Positions 8,661 to 18,358 of a stretch of 64,000 nucleotides of DNA are shown here, one piece after another. Under the pieces are notes generated by a model. That model was not told where the DNA came from. It saw only the letters and a list, made by a program, of their open reading frames with translations, and did no database searches. The stretch spans positions 105,759 to 169,758 of the forward strand of contig MLAV02000015.1 in the NCBI GenBank assembly GCA_001870995.2, written 5' to 3'. Source of the stretch: Chitinophaga sp. CB10 (lineage in GTDB: Bacteria > Bacteroidota > Bacteroidia > Chitinophagales > Chitinophagaceae). Position 1 is the stretch's first letter; every line of letters starts with the position of its first letter. The translations under genes were made by a program, and so were the position numbers.

Positions 8661-9635
8661 ATGAACAACGAGAATGAAATTCTTTTAAAAGAGAACAAGG
8701 ATCGCTTTGTGTTATTGCCCATCAACTACCCAAAGATTTGGGAGCAATATAAAAAACATGAAGCGAGTTTCTGGACTGCAGAGGAAATAGATCTTGGCAG
8801 TGACTTAAAGGATTGGGCTAACCTGAATGATGGCGAGCGTCACTTTATTTCACATGTACTGGCATTTTTCGCAGCGAGCGATGGCATCGTTAACGAAAAC
8901 CTGGCTGTGAACTTTATGAGCGAAGTACAGATCCCGGAAGCTCGTTGCTTCTATGGATTCCAGATCATGATGGAGAATATCCACTCTGAAACCTATGCGC
9001 TCCTTATCGATACATATGTAAAAGATCCGGTTGAAAAAGACCGCCTGTTCCACGCGATCGAAACCGTTCCTGCGGTGAAGAAGAAAGCGGAGTGGGCGCT
9101 GCGCTGGATTGAGAACGGCAATTTCGCGGAAAGACTGGTAGCATTTGCAGCGGTAGAAGGTATCTTCTTCTCCGGTAGCTTCTGCTCTATCTTCTGGCTG
9201 AAAAAACGCGGCCTGATGCCGGGGCTGACTTTCTCCAACGAGCTGATCTCCCGCGATGAAGGACTGCACTGCGAATTCGCCTGCCTGCTGTACAGCATGC
9301 TGGAAAACAAACTCAGCGAAGAGCAGGTACATGCGATCATCGGCAACGCGGTGGAAATTGAGAAAGAGTTTGTAACAGATGCGCTTCCGGTAGACCTGAT
9401 CGGTATGAACGCCCGCCTGATGCAGCAATACATTGAGTTTGTTGCCGACAGATGGTTGTCCGAACTGGGCTACAGCAAGATATATAACGCTACCAATCCT
9501 TTCGACTTCATGGAAATGATTTCCCTCCAGGGTAAAACCAATTTCTTTGAAAAACGTGTAGGTGACTATCAGAAAGCCGGCGTACTCGGCGGCAACAAAG
9601 AATCACAGACCTTCAGTCTGGAAGAAGATTTCTAA
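8661..9635 (+). CDS. nrdB: Ribonucleotide reductase class Ia, small (radical) subunit
   Basis: Houses the diiron-tyrosyl radical that starts ribonucleotide reduction. In 324 residues I see the aspartate ligand in ASFWTAEEIDL, the ligands and radical site E105, H108 and Y112 in ENIHSETY, and the second ligand set in SRDEGLHCEF. The C-terminal tail ends FSLEEDF, the peptide that docks on the large subunit. Long stretches, including FYGFQI, ENIHSE, GKTNFFEKRVG and LLIDTY, resemble eukaryotic R2 more than Escherichia coli NrdB. It is co-directional with nrdA, 35 bases apart, so the two form an operon. Confidence 0.97.
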   Translation: MNNENEILLKENKDRFVLLPINYPKIWEQYKKHEASFWTAEEIDLGSDLKDWANLNDGERHFISHVLAFFAASDGIVNENLAVNFMSEVQIPEARCFYGFQIMMENIHSETYALLIDTYVKDPVEKDRLFHAIETVPAVKKKAEWALRWIENGNFAERLVAFAAVEGIFFSGSFCSIFWLKKRGLMPGLTFSNELISRDEGLHCEFACLLYSMLENKLSEEQVHAIIGNAVEIEKEFVTDALPVDLIGMNARLMQQYIEFVADRWLSELGYSKIYNATNPFDFMEMISLQGKTNFFEKRVGDYQKAGVLGGNKESQTFSLEEDF

Positions 9636-9670
9636 TCTAAAGTTTTTCTAACCTCTTAAATTCACCACCC

Positions 9671-12043
9671 ATGTTCGTAATTAAAAGAGATGGCAGGAAA
9701 GAAGCAGTGAAATTCGATAAAATCACTGCACGTATCGAGAAGCTCTGCTATGGCTTCAACACTGAATATGTTGACGCAATTGATGTAGCGAAAAAAGTGA
9801 TTCAGGGATTGTATGATGGCGTAACAACAACCGAACTGGACAACCTGGCCGCAGAAACAGCTGCGTCCCTCACTACCAAACACCCGGATTATGCACTGCT
9901 GGCATCCCGCATTGCAGTGAGTAACCTGCATAAAAATACAGAGAAGTCGTTTTCCAAAACGATGAAGATCCTGTATGAATATATTGATCCGAAAACCGGC
10001 AAACCTGCGCCATTGCTCTCTGATGAGGTATATGAAATCATCGAGAAAAATGCGGAGCTGCTGGATTCCACGATCATCTACGATCGCGATTTCGCATTCG
10101 ACTATTTCGGCTTCAAAACCCTGGAAAGATCCTACCTGCTGAAAACAGACGGCCGCATCAGGGAACGTCCGCAACATATGTTCATGCGCGTGTCCGTTGG
10201 TATTCACAAAGAGGACATCGAATCCGCGATCAAAACCTATAACCTGATGAGCGAGCGCTGGTTTACACATGCCACGCCTACCCTCTTCAACTCAGGTACG
10301 CCAAAGCCGCAGATGTCTTCCTGCTTCCTGCTCACCATGAAGGACGACAGCATCGAAGGTATCTATGACACCCTGAAACAAACGGCAAAAATTTCCCAGA
10401 GCGCCGGCGGTATCGGATTAAGCATCCACAACATCCGCGCTACGGGTTCTTATATCAGCGGCACCAACGGTACCAGCAATGGTATCATTCCTATGCTGCG
10501 CGTATTCAACGATACTGCGCGCTATGTAGACCAGGGCGGCGGTAAGCGTAAAGGCGCCTTCGCGATTTACCTGGAACCATGGCATGCCGATATCTTCGAA
10601 TTCCTGGACCTGCGTAAAAACCATGGTAAAGAAGAGCTGCGCGCACGCGACCTGTTCTATGCCCTCTGGACGCCGGACCTGTTCATGAAGCGCGTGGAAG
10701 CGAACGGCGACTGGTCCCTCTTCTGCCCACACGAAGCTCCGGGACTCCACGAATGCTGGGGCGAAGAGTTTGAGGCGCTCTATGAGCAATATGAAAAAGA
10801 AGGCCGCGCCCGCAAAACCGTAAAAGCGCAGGAACTCTGGTTTGCCATCCTGGATGCGCAAATCGAAACCGGTAACCCGTACATCCTGTATAAAGATTCT
10901 GCCAACCGCAAATCCAACCAACAGAACCTGGGTACCATCAAGAGCTCCAACCTCTGTACAGAGATTATCGAATACACCGATGCCAACGAGGTAGCCGTAT
11001 GTAACCTGGCTTCCCTGGCGCTGCCACGCTTCGTGATAGACGGTCAGTTCGATCACCAGAAATTATACGAGGTAACCTACCAGGCTACCCTCAACCTGAA
11101 TAAGATCATCGACGAAAACTACTACCCTGTTGAAGAAGCAGAACGTAGTAACAGACGTCACCGCCCGATCGGCCTGGGCGTGCAGGGACTGGCAGACGCC
11201 TTCATCCTGCTGCGCTATCCGTTCGAAAGCGATGAAGCCAAAAAGCTCAACAGCGAAATTTTTGAAACCATCTACTTCGCAGCCATGACCGCTTCCAACG
11301 ATCTGGCCAAACGTGATGGCGCTTATGAGACCTTCCCTGGCTCTCCTGCTTCCAAAGGTATCTTCCAGTTTGACATGTGGGGCGTTACGCCTTCCCCGCG
11401 CTGGAACTGGGATGCCCTGAAAGCATCCGTGATGAAAGACGGTATCCGCAACTCCCTGTTGCTGGCGCCAATGCCTACCGCTTCTACTTCACAGATCCTC
11501 GGTAACAACGAGTGTTTTGAACCATACACTTCCAACATCTATACCCGCCGCGTACTCTCCGGCGAATTTGTGGTAGTGAACAAACATCTCCTGAAAGACC
11601 TGGTAGAACTGGGCCTCTGGGATAACGATATGAAGAATAAAATCATTGCCCACAATGGTTCTATCCAGAATATCAACGAAATCCCGGCCAACATCAAGGA
11701 GCTGTACAAAACAGTTTGGGAAATCAAACAACGTAACATCATCGATATGGCGGCAGACCGCGGCGCATTCATTTGCCAGTCGCAGTCCCTCAACCTCTTC
11801 GTAGATACGCCAACCACCGGTAAACTGACCTCCATGCACTTCCACGCCTGGAAGAAAGGCCTCAAAACCGGCATGTACTATCTGCGTACGCAGGCAGCCG
11901 CACAGGCGGTACAGTTCACTGTTGAAAAACAGGCCGGCCAACAGGTACAACCTGTGGTGGGTACCAAAACGCCTTCTATCGACGAGATTCCTGTTGGCGC
12001 AGTTTGCACCATGGAAGAAGGTTGCGTAACCTGCTCCGCATAA
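9671..12043 (+). CDS. nrdA: Ribonucleotide reductase class Ia, large (catalytic) subunit
   Basis: Reduces ribonucleoside diphosphates to deoxyribonucleotides. An N-terminal ATP-cone (FVIKRDGRKEAVKFDKI) should carry overall activity regulation by ATP/dATP. Catalytic residues are in place: C218 in SSCFLL, the thiyl radical C429 in SNLCTEI, and the partner cysteine in EVAVCNLASLAL. The shuttle cysteine pair is at the very C-terminus (GCVTCSA). The 790-residue length and the numbering of C218 and C429 coincide with eukaryotic R1 from memory, a close similarity known for Bacteroidota enzymes. A strong terminator follows. Confidence 0.97.
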   Translation: MFVIKRDGRKEAVKFDKITARIEKLCYGFNTEYVDAIDVAKKVIQGLYDGVTTTELDNLAAETAASLTTKHPDYALLASRIAVSNLHKNTEKSFSKTMKILYEYIDPKTGKPAPLLSDEVYEIIEKNAELLDSTIIYDRDFAFDYFGFKTLERSYLLKTDGRIRERPQHMFMRVSVGIHKEDIESAIKTYNLMSERWFTHATPTLFNSGTPKPQMSSCFLLTMKDDSIEGIYDTLKQTAKISQSAGGIGLSIHNIRATGSYISGTNGTSNGIIPMLRVFNDTARYVDQGGGKRKGAFAIYLEPWHADIFEFLDLRKNHGKEELRARDLFYALWTPDLFMKRVEANGDWSLFCPHEAPGLHECWGEEFEALYEQYEKEGRARKTVKAQELWFAILDAQIETGNPYILYKDSANRKSNQQNLGTIKSSNLCTEIIEYTDANEVAVCNLASLALPRFVIDGQFDHQKLYEVTYQATLNLNKIIDENYYPVEEAERSNRRHRPIGLGVQGLADAFILLRYPFESDEAKKLNSEIFETIYFAAMTASNDLAKRDGAYETFPGSPASKGIFQFDMWGVTPSPRWNWDALKASVMKDGIRNSLLLAPMPTASTSQILGNNECFEPYTSNIYTRRVLSGEFVVVNKHLLKDLVELGLWDNDMKNKIIAHNGSIQNINEIPANIKELYKTVWEIKQRNIIDMAADRGAFICQSQSLNLFVDTPTTGKLTSMHFHAWKKGLKTGMYYLRTQAAAQAVQFTVEKQAGQQVQPVVGTKTPSIDEIPVGAVCTMEEGCVTCSA

Positions 12044-12077
12044 TAACAACGGGTTATAAATTAGTAAGTACAGAAAA

Positions 12078-12104
12078 GGCGCTTCGTGATGAAGCGCCTT
12101 TTTC
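12078..12104 (+). terminator. Terminator after nrdA
   Basis: GGCGCTTC/GAAGCGCC, five-base loop, T-run on the plus strand and matching A-run before the stem, so it can also serve the convergent esterase gene. Confidence 0.85.
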
Positions 12105-12119
12105 GTATATCCTTAGGCG

Positions 12120-12950
12120 TTATTCCCCGCTTATCCATTGCAAACCCTTTACGAATGCCGGCAACTGTGTATCCATATGATCCAGGTCCGTATAAAGCGC
12201 CGTACTGCAGGCAAGCGGCAGCTTCGCTTTTAATCCCGCCAGCACAGCGGCGGCCGGCCGCAGGGTAGTATCCGCATCTTCCTGCCCGCCGTAAGCGATA
12301 TACACCCTGCGGGGTAAGGTGCTGCCTTTAGCCGGCGTGAACTTATCCAGCAGGTAATAATGATTATAATGCAGTGAAGGACTCGCGGCGATGAAACCGT
12401 CAAACAACCTGGCGTTATGCCTCAACTGGCGCTGCAACGCAAACAGGGTAAAGTACCCGCCCAGCGAGTGGCCCATGAGCCAGCGTTTAGCCGGGTCCGT
12501 TGCATATTGCCGGTCGATAAGAGGCGTCAGCTCGTCCCGGAGGAATTGCAGGAATTTATCCGCACCGCCGCTCACCGGCATTTCATATTCCGGGATAGCT
12601 ACCGGAAAGGTATAATCCCGGTTGCGGAGGGAGTCCATACTCCTGAAATCACGATACCCAATACCTGCCACAATGCAAGCCGGTAATAATCCGACCTCAC
12701 TGTACCGGCGCATGGTGGCTGCGTATATATCAAAATACAGGTTTGCATCCAGCACGTACACTACGGGATATTTCCCGGCTGGCTGGTACCCGGGCGGTAC
12801 GGCTACCCGGATTTGAAAGCTGTCCCCTACTGCCTTGCTATACACGCTAAAAACAGCATTTACGGCGGGCGGGGGGCCTTCAGCAGCAGGTTTGCCCTGG
12901 CATGCCGCGAGCAGGGCTATTGTGGCGAGGACGATTGGGCGTATAGTCAT
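12120..12950 (-). CDS. Alpha/beta-hydrolase lipoprotein, putative esterase family
   Basis: A 276-residue secreted lipoprotein: the short signal peptide ends with LLAAC at residues 13-17, so Cys17 should be lipidated. The body matches the esterase-D/enterochelin-esterase fold (PF00756-like), with YPVVYVLDANLYF near residue 62, the nucleophile in GHSLGGYFTLFAL near residue 165, and a C-terminal histidine in DLDHMD. Substrate is unknown. The family includes siderophore esterases and carbohydrate esterases, but no uptake gene is adjacent. It is flanked by a terminator shared with nrdA. Confidence 0.85.
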   Translation of the reverse strand: MTIRPIVLATIALLAACQGKPAAEGPPPAVNAVFSVYSKAVGDSFQIRVAVPPGYQPAGKYPVVYVLDANLYFDIYAATMRRYSEVGLLPACIVAGIGYRDFRSMDSLRNRDYTFPVAIPEYEMPVSGGADKFLQFLRDELTPLIDRQYATDPAKRWLMGHSLGGYFTLFALQRQLRHNARLFDGFIAASPSLHYNHYYLLDKFTPAKGSTLPRRVYIAYGGQEDADTTLRPAAAVLAGLKAKLPLACSTALYTDLDHMDTQLPAFVKGLQWISGE

Positions 12951-13060
12951 ACAGGTGATTTTTCTCCCCTAAAAAATACACCGGCTAATGCAAACAAAAG
13001 GTTAATAAATAACGAAGCCCCGGCAATGCTTGCCAGGGCCGGTTATAAAAATTTTGACCA

Positions 13061-13651
13061 CTATTCCTCTTCTTCAAATCCCCATTTCTCCAACAGCGCA
13101 TTGTACTCGCTTTCCGGCAGCCCGGGCTTGTCGTAATGGCCTGCGAGGGACTTCTGGCGCATGGCTTCATAAATGCTCACGGCGCAGGCCACGGAAATAT
13201 TGAGGGACTTGATAATTCCCATCTGCGGGATGATAAAGTTTCCATCCACCAGGCGGATCAGCTCATCGCTGACGCCTTCGTGTTCGTTCCCGAAGACCAG
13301 GGCCACGGAGCCGGTAAAATCAATATCATAGAGGCTCACGGCGTCATGCGCCAGGTGAGTGGCCAGTATCTTGTCATATTTGGCGCGCAGGGCGGCCATG
13401 CAGGCCTCCAAATTGTCGAACTGATGTACGGTGAGCCATTTAGCGGCAGAACTGCTGCTTTTGGCGCCCCATTTTTTGTGGCGGGGGATCTTCGTGTTCA
13501 ACACGTAGATCTCCTGGATGCCAACGGCATCGCATGTACGCATAACAGCGGAAATATTGTGCGGGTCCTGCACATTTTCCAGTACTACCGTCAAATTACC
13601 CTGTCGTTTATTCAAAACGGACAACAATCTTTCCCGTCTTTCTGGTGTCAT
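13061..13651 (-). CDS. trmH: tRNA (guanosine-2'-O-)-methyltransferase, SpoU/TrmH family
   Basis: Methylates the ribose of a conserved guanosine, G18 in tRNA for TrmH. I place the start at the ATG at 13651 (MTPERRERL), giving 196 residues. An upstream extension would have no family counterpart. The three SPOUT knot motifs are visible: NISAVMRTCDAVG near residue 33, VALVFGNEHEGVS near 125, and GIIKSLNISVACAVSIYEA near 155. The start aligns with E. coli TrmH. It is divergent from the AsmA-like gene, 82 bases away. Another SpoU member acting on rRNA is less likely. Confidence 0.87.
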   Translation of the reverse strand: MTPERRERLLSVLNKRQGNLTVVLENVQDPHNISAVMRTCDAVGIQEIYVLNTKIPRHKKWGAKSSSSAAKWLTVHQFDNLEACMAALRAKYDKILATHLAHDAVSLYDIDFTGSVALVFGNEHEGVSDELIRLVDGNFIIPQMGIIKSLNISVACAVSIYEAMRQKSLAGHYDKPGLPESEYNALLEKWGFEEEE

Positions 13652-13733
13652 ATCAAAAAAAATATTTATCCTGAAGGCCGTAAAATTACGAAATAAGGTA
13701 ATTTCACCCCACATAATTAAATCTTACAAACCT

Positions 13734-16442
13734 ATGCTCAAGAAGATCCTGAAAATTGTGGGCATCACAATTATCGTCTTGATTATCGCTGTTATTGCCA
13801 TTCCATATTTCTTTAAAGATAAGATCATGGCCCGCGTTAAGACTGAACTGAACGACCAGCTGAACGCCAAAGTGGACTTTAAAGACGTGGATATCAGTTT
13901 GATCAGACATTTTCCGAAACTGGCCGTAGCCCTGGAAGACCTCAGCATCACGGGGAAAGACCGCTTCCGGGAAGATACGCTGGTAGCCGTCAAAAAAATT
14001 GACGTGGCGCTAAACCTGATGAGCGTGATCAAGGGAGATAAAATGGAAATCTACAACGTCGCCCTCGAACAGCCACGCATACACGCAATTGTGGATAAGG
14101 ACGGGCATGCCAACTGGGATATTACCAAGCCGGATACCAGCGCGCAAACGCCCGCTGATACCAGTAAGAGCAACTTTGCCCTCCGCCTTAGCAAATACAG
14201 CATCTCAGATGCTTATGTGAGCTACGACGACCGGCAGGGCAATATGTTCCTGGAAGTGGATGGCCTGAACCACGATGGTAACGGCGACTTCACGCAGGAC
14301 CAGTTTACCCTGAACACCCATACTGACGCTGCCGGCATTACCTTCAAATATGGCCTCATCCCCTACCTTAGCCGGGTAAAAACCAACCTGGATGCGGCTA
14401 TACAGATTGATAACACTACCAGCACCTACACGCTGAAAGATGCGAAAGCTGCTCTCAACAACCTGGTACTGAATTTCGAAGGCCTGTTCAAATTTGTGAA
14501 CGATACCACGTACGGGATGGATTTCAAATTCAAATCGCCCGGCAACGAGTTTAAAGACCTCCTCTCTTTAGTACCCGCCATCTACGCGAGCGATTTCGAT
14601 AAGATCAAAACCAGCGGTAAAGCCGCTTTCGAAGGTTTTGTAAATGGGAATTACAACAGTGTCCAAATGCCGGCCTTCGGCCTTAAACTGGCCGTAACGG
14701 ATGGCTTCTTCCAATATCCGGACCTGCCCAAGCCGGTGAAAAACATCCAGCTGGCGGTGAATATCACCAACCCGGACGGCGTGCCTGACCATACGGTAGT
14801 GGATATGCCCAAAGGCCACCTGGAAATGGATAATACGCCGCTGGACCTGCGCATGCTGGTGAAAACGCCGGTATCCGACATGTACGTGGACGCTTCCGCG
14901 AAAGGAAAGCTGGACCTGGCCACCATCCCGCAGTATGTGAAACTGGAAGCCGGCACTGCGCTGCAGGGCATCCTGGATGCGGACATCAGCGCCAAAGGAA
15001 ATATGAGTGCGGTGGAAAAAGGCCAGTACGATAAATTCTATGCTGCCGGCACCCTGCAACTCAGCCACCTGCTGTATAAAAGCAAGGACTATCCCGATGG
15101 CGTGAAGGTGAATAACCTTTTCCTGCAGTTCAACCCGAAGAACGTAACGGTAAAGGATCTTAACGCGGAATACCTGGGTTCACATTTTGAGGCCAACGGG
15201 GAAGTGAATAACCTCCTCGCCTATACGCTGAAAAATGAAGCGCTGGACGGTAAGTTCAACCTGAAGGCCGACCAGATCAACCTGGACAAATGGATGGCCA
15301 CTTCCCCTACCAGCACCACTGCTGCGCCGGCGGAGAAGAAAGCCGCCGAACCCGCCAGCGATGCGCCATTCCCCGTGCCGGCGAACCTGAACATCGCATT
15401 ACAGACGAATGTAGGTAAAGTACACTACGATAAAGTGGACCTCAACAACTTATCCGGCGCCCTCACCGTGAAGGATGAAACGGTGACCATGAACCAGCTG
15501 AAGGCGGAAGCCCTGCAGGGGACCATGGCCATCAGCGGCAGCTACAGCACCAAAGCGAGCAAGCTGAACCCGGATATTCATCTTACCTACGATGTGCAGC
15601 GCGTGGATATACAACAGACGTTTAACGCCTTCAACACCGTGCAAAGCCTGATGCCGATCGGTAAGTTCCTGAATGGTAAAATCTCCTCCCAGCTCACCAT
15701 GCATGGTAAACTCGGTAAGGACATGATGCCGGAACTCAATACCCTCACGGGCGATGGTAACCTGTTGCTGATTGAAGGGGTGTTAAAGCAATTTGCACCG
15801 GTAGACCAGCTGGCCAGCAGCCTGAACATCTCCCAGTTAAAGGACATCAGCCTGCGGGACATTAAAAACTATTTTGCTTTTGAAAACGGCCGCGTGAAGG
15901 TAAATCCGTTCAAGGTAACGGTGAACGGCGTACGAATGGATATCAGCGGCAGCCACGGCTTTGACCAGTCGCTCGACTACAACCTGCAACTGGCGCTGCC
16001 CCGCAGCCTGATGGGTACGGCCGGCAACAACCTGGTAAACAGCCTGGCTTCGCAGGCGCAAAGCAAGGGCATACCGGTACAGCTGGGCGACAGCGTACAC
16101 CTGGCCATTGCCATGGGCGGTAATATCCTGAAGCCTTCCCTGAAAACGGACCTCCGCGAAAGCGCCAATAATATTAAGGCACAGGCCACCGCGCTGGTGA
16201 AAGATAAGGTGGACACCCTGAAGAGCGCGGTGCGCGACTCAGTGAACAGCCTGAAGAACAATGCCGTGAATGCCGCGAAGAATGAGTTGAAAAACCAGCT
16301 TTTTGGCAAGAAGGACAGTACGGCTGCAAGCAGTGGTAATGCAGTGCAGGATATTGGCAAACAGGCGGGAGAATCTGCCAAGGGGGTGATTAAAGGGCTG
16401 TTTGGAAAGAAGAAACCGGCCGCCGATTCTACGAAAAATTAA
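13734..16442 (+). CDS. AsmA-like inner-membrane/periplasmic protein
   Basis: A 902-residue protein beginning at 13734 with MLKKILKI, a single N-terminal membrane anchor (residues 7-28) and the AsmA N-terminal pattern directly after it. The long middle is beta-rich with repeating strands. The C-terminal third has the AsmA_2-type region (LQLALPRSLMGTAGNNLVNS) followed by a Lys/Ala/Asp-rich low-complexity tail. AsmA-type proteins belong to the TamB/VPS13-like bridge group implicated in lipid transfer and outer-membrane assembly. Function in this organism is inferred. Monocistronic with a strong terminator. Confidence 0.88.
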   Translation: MLKKILKIVGITIIVLIIAVIAIPYFFKDKIMARVKTELNDQLNAKVDFKDVDISLIRHFPKLAVALEDLSITGKDRFREDTLVAVKKIDVALNLMSVIKGDKMEIYNVALEQPRIHAIVDKDGHANWDITKPDTSAQTPADTSKSNFALRLSKYSISDAYVSYDDRQGNMFLEVDGLNHDGNGDFTQDQFTLNTHTDAAGITFKYGLIPYLSRVKTNLDAAIQIDNTTSTYTLKDAKAALNNLVLNFEGLFKFVNDTTYGMDFKFKSPGNEFKDLLSLVPAIYASDFDKIKTSGKAAFEGFVNGNYNSVQMPAFGLKLAVTDGFFQYPDLPKPVKNIQLAVNITNPDGVPDHTVVDMPKGHLEMDNTPLDLRMLVKTPVSDMYVDASAKGKLDLATIPQYVKLEAGTALQGILDADISAKGNMSAVEKGQYDKFYAAGTLQLSHLLYKSKDYPDGVKVNNLFLQFNPKNVTVKDLNAEYLGSHFEANGEVNNLLAYTLKNEALDGKFNLKADQINLDKWMATSPTSTTAAPAEKKAAEPASDAPFPVPANLNIALQTNVGKVHYDKVDLNNLSGALTVKDETVTMNQLKAEALQGTMAISGSYSTKASKLNPDIHLTYDVQRVDIQQTFNAFNTVQSLMPIGKFLNGKISSQLTMHGKLGKDMMPELNTLTGDGNLLLIEGVLKQFAPVDQLASSLNISQLKDISLRDIKNYFAFENGRVKVNPFKVTVNGVRMDISGSHGFDQSLDYNLQLALPRSLMGTAGNNLVNSLASQAQSKGIPVQLGDSVHLAIAMGGNILKPSLKTDLRESANNIKAQATALVKDKVDTLKSAVRDSVNSLKNNAVNAAKNELKNQLFGKKDSTAASSGNAVQDIGKQAGESAKGVIKGLFGKKKPAADSTKN

Positions 16443-16463
16443 ACCATACACTTCCGGATAATA

Positions 16464-16504
16464 GACGGGACAGGGCTTAGGGCCTTGTCCCGTCTTCTTT
16501 TTTT
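16464..16504 (+). terminator. Terminator after the AsmA-like gene
   Basis: A 13-base stem GACGGGACAGGGC / GCCTTGTCCCGTC (one G-T pair) followed by TTCTTTTTTT. Confidence 0.88.
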
Positions 16505-16561
16505 AAGAACAAAGTCCCGAATTATTTGTATCTTATATAGAGCGTATAAACACGGACAGCC

Positions 16562-16951
16562 ATGATCACCTCCTTTGTGCACAGCACCTATTGTAACGCC
16601 GCCTTGTTGGGGGGCCTGCTGTTTGTTATTATGGGATACCTTATTGCGCGTTTCCCGCCGAAAAGCGTAAACGCCTGGTACGGTTACCGCAGCTTCCTAT
16701 CCACCCGCAACCAGGAGATGTGGGAGGCTGCCAACAGGGATGCCGCGCTGGTTTCCAAAAAGGTAGGGGGCATCCTTATGTTGATCGGCATTTGCTGCGC
16801 GTTAATCTTTGACCGCCAGTCCGACTGGTTTATGTACATCACCGTAGGCGCCCTGGTTGCCGGCGTGCTGTATATTGTAGGCGATACGGAATGGATGCTC
16901 AGCAACGAATTTGACGAAGAGGGCAAACGCAGGGTTCCGCCAAAATTGTAG
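16562..16951 (+). CDS. SdpI-family small membrane protein
   Basis: A 129-residue protein with three hydrophobic segments (about 12-30, 68-85 and 92-108). The first cytoplasmic loop carries the SdpI signature, here VNAWYGYRSFLSTRNQEMWEAAN. SdpI was defined as immunity and signalling protein against the SdpC toxin in Bacillus, but most Bacteroidota members are orphans without SdpC, as here, so the role is unknown. It lies between a terminator and the MFS gene, 65 bases apart, possibly co-transcribed with it. Confidence 0.85.
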   Translation: MITSFVHSTYCNAALLGGLLFVIMGYLIARFPPKSVNAWYGYRSFLSTRNQEMWEAANRDAALVSKKVGGILMLIGICCALIFDRQSDWFMYITVGALVAGVLYIVGDTEWMLSNEFDEEGKRRVPPKL

Positions 16952-17016
16952 TTGTATGACATTTCTTATTGTATAAAGCGCCAACTTTGCTGTCTGAAGA
17001 ACCAATACTTGAATCT

Positions 17017-18243
17017 ATGACAGACAGCGCAGTTCAGTTGAAACCGATCCGGGAAAAGAATATAGGAATAGCCACCCTGCTGGCTTTCGCTATGATACCG
17101 ATGTCCGGTTTTGCGACGGACATCTACATTCCCTCCCTGCCGGGAATGACCGCGGCCCTTGGCATCAGCAACAGCCAGGCCCAGCTTACCCTCAGTTTAT
17201 TCCTCATCAGTTACGGCGTGTCGCAGCTCTTTGTAGGCGGCCTGCTGGACAGTTACGGGCGTTATAAGATATCCCTTTTTTCCATTCTTATATTTTTCCT
17301 GAGTTGCATTACCATCGCCAACACGCACAGCATATACGTGATTTATGCCATGCGGATTGTGCACGGCATCACTATTGCCGCTATGGTGGTGGCCAAACGG
17401 GCGTTTTTTGTGGATCTTTTTTCGGGGGAGAGATTAAAGCACTACCTGAGCCTGTTTACGATTATTTGGTCAACCGGGCCAATCGTTGCGCCGTTTATAG
17501 GCGGGTATCTGGAGGTGAGCTTTGGTTGGGAGTCCAACTTTTATTTCCTGGCTATTATTGCTGCCGTGCTTTTTGTGATGGAAGCGATTTTCAGCGGGGA
17601 AACGCTGAAACATGCAACGGCTTTCCATCTTACGCGCATCACGCGCATTTATGCGGACATGTTGCAAACCGGCAGTTTTGTACTCGGTATTCTTATGCTG
17701 GGATTGGGGTATAGCATGGTGATGGTGTATAATATGTCCGGCCCGTTTATTATTGAGCATCATTTTAATTTGTCGCCGGTGATTACGGGGTATTGCTCCC
17801 TCCTGCTCGGCTTTGCGTGGATGGTAGGCGGTTTTGTGGGCAAGGCGCTGATCAATAAACCATTTACCCGTAAGATGACGACGAACGTGGTATTACAGCT
17901 GCTGTATGCCGTTATTATGCTGCTGGCCTTGCAGCGGCTGCACACGCTGCCGGTTATACTGATATTTGCCTTCCTGATCCACGTGGGCGCAGGATTTACC
18001 TATAACAACTATTTTACTTACTGCCTGGCGAAGTTTCCGAAGAATGCGGGGATTGCCGGCGGCTTAACCGGCGGGTTGTGTTATGTGATTGTGTCGTTGC
18101 TGAGTTATGTGATAACAGCTACTTTCCCGGCTAAGGATGGCGGGAATTTGGGCGTGAGTTACCTGGTGCTGATATTGGCGTCTATCGTGGTGATGTACCG
18201 GGTGGGGGTGTTGAGTAGAAGAGCGGCGGTGCAGGAGGCGTAG
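17017..18243 (+). CDS. MFS multidrug transporter, Bcr/CflA type
   Basis: A 408-residue, 12-helix major facilitator. I use the ATG at 17017 (MTDSAVQL). An upstream TTG at 16969 would add a tail without family support. The first helix region FATDIYIPSLPGM and LLDSYGRYKISL (MFS motif A) are characteristic of the Bcr/CflA drug-proton antiporters such as those for bicyclomycin, florfenicol or sulfonamides. Hydrophobic segments are evenly spread along the protein. The substrate is not predictable. The next genes on the opposite strand form an RND pump, so the neighbourhood is rich in efflux functions, separated by a shared terminator. Confidence 0.9.
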   Translation: MTDSAVQLKPIREKNIGIATLLAFAMIPMSGFATDIYIPSLPGMTAALGISNSQAQLTLSLFLISYGVSQLFVGGLLDSYGRYKISLFSILIFFLSCITIANTHSIYVIYAMRIVHGITIAAMVVAKRAFFVDLFSGERLKHYLSLFTIIWSTGPIVAPFIGGYLEVSFGWESNFYFLAIIAAVLFVMEAIFSGETLKHATAFHLTRITRIYADMLQTGSFVLGILMLGLGYSMVMVYNMSGPFIIEHHFNLSPVITGYCSLLLGFAWMVGGFVGKALINKPFTRKMTTNVVLQLLYAVIMLLALQRLHTLPVILIFAFLIHVGAGFTYNNYFTYCLAKFPKNAGIAGGLTGGLCYVIVSLLSYVITATFPAKDGGNLGVSYLVLILASIVVMYRVGVLSRRAAVQEA

Positions 18244-18304
18244 GAGCATGGCGATGTGAGATTCGATAAAGCTAACCGGCTTGCTATTCTATAACTTACT
18301 ACAT

Positions 18305-18341
18305 AAAAAAAGACCTGCGTGAAGTACGCAGGTCTTTTTTT
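18305..18341. terminator. Bidirectional terminator between MFS gene and RND operon
   Basis: AAAAAAGACCTGCGT / ACGCAGGTCTTTTTT, five-base loop, perfect stem with A-run and T-run on both sides. It serves two convergent genes. Confidence 0.9.
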
Positions 18342-18358
18342 ATATGCTTATTTATTTC

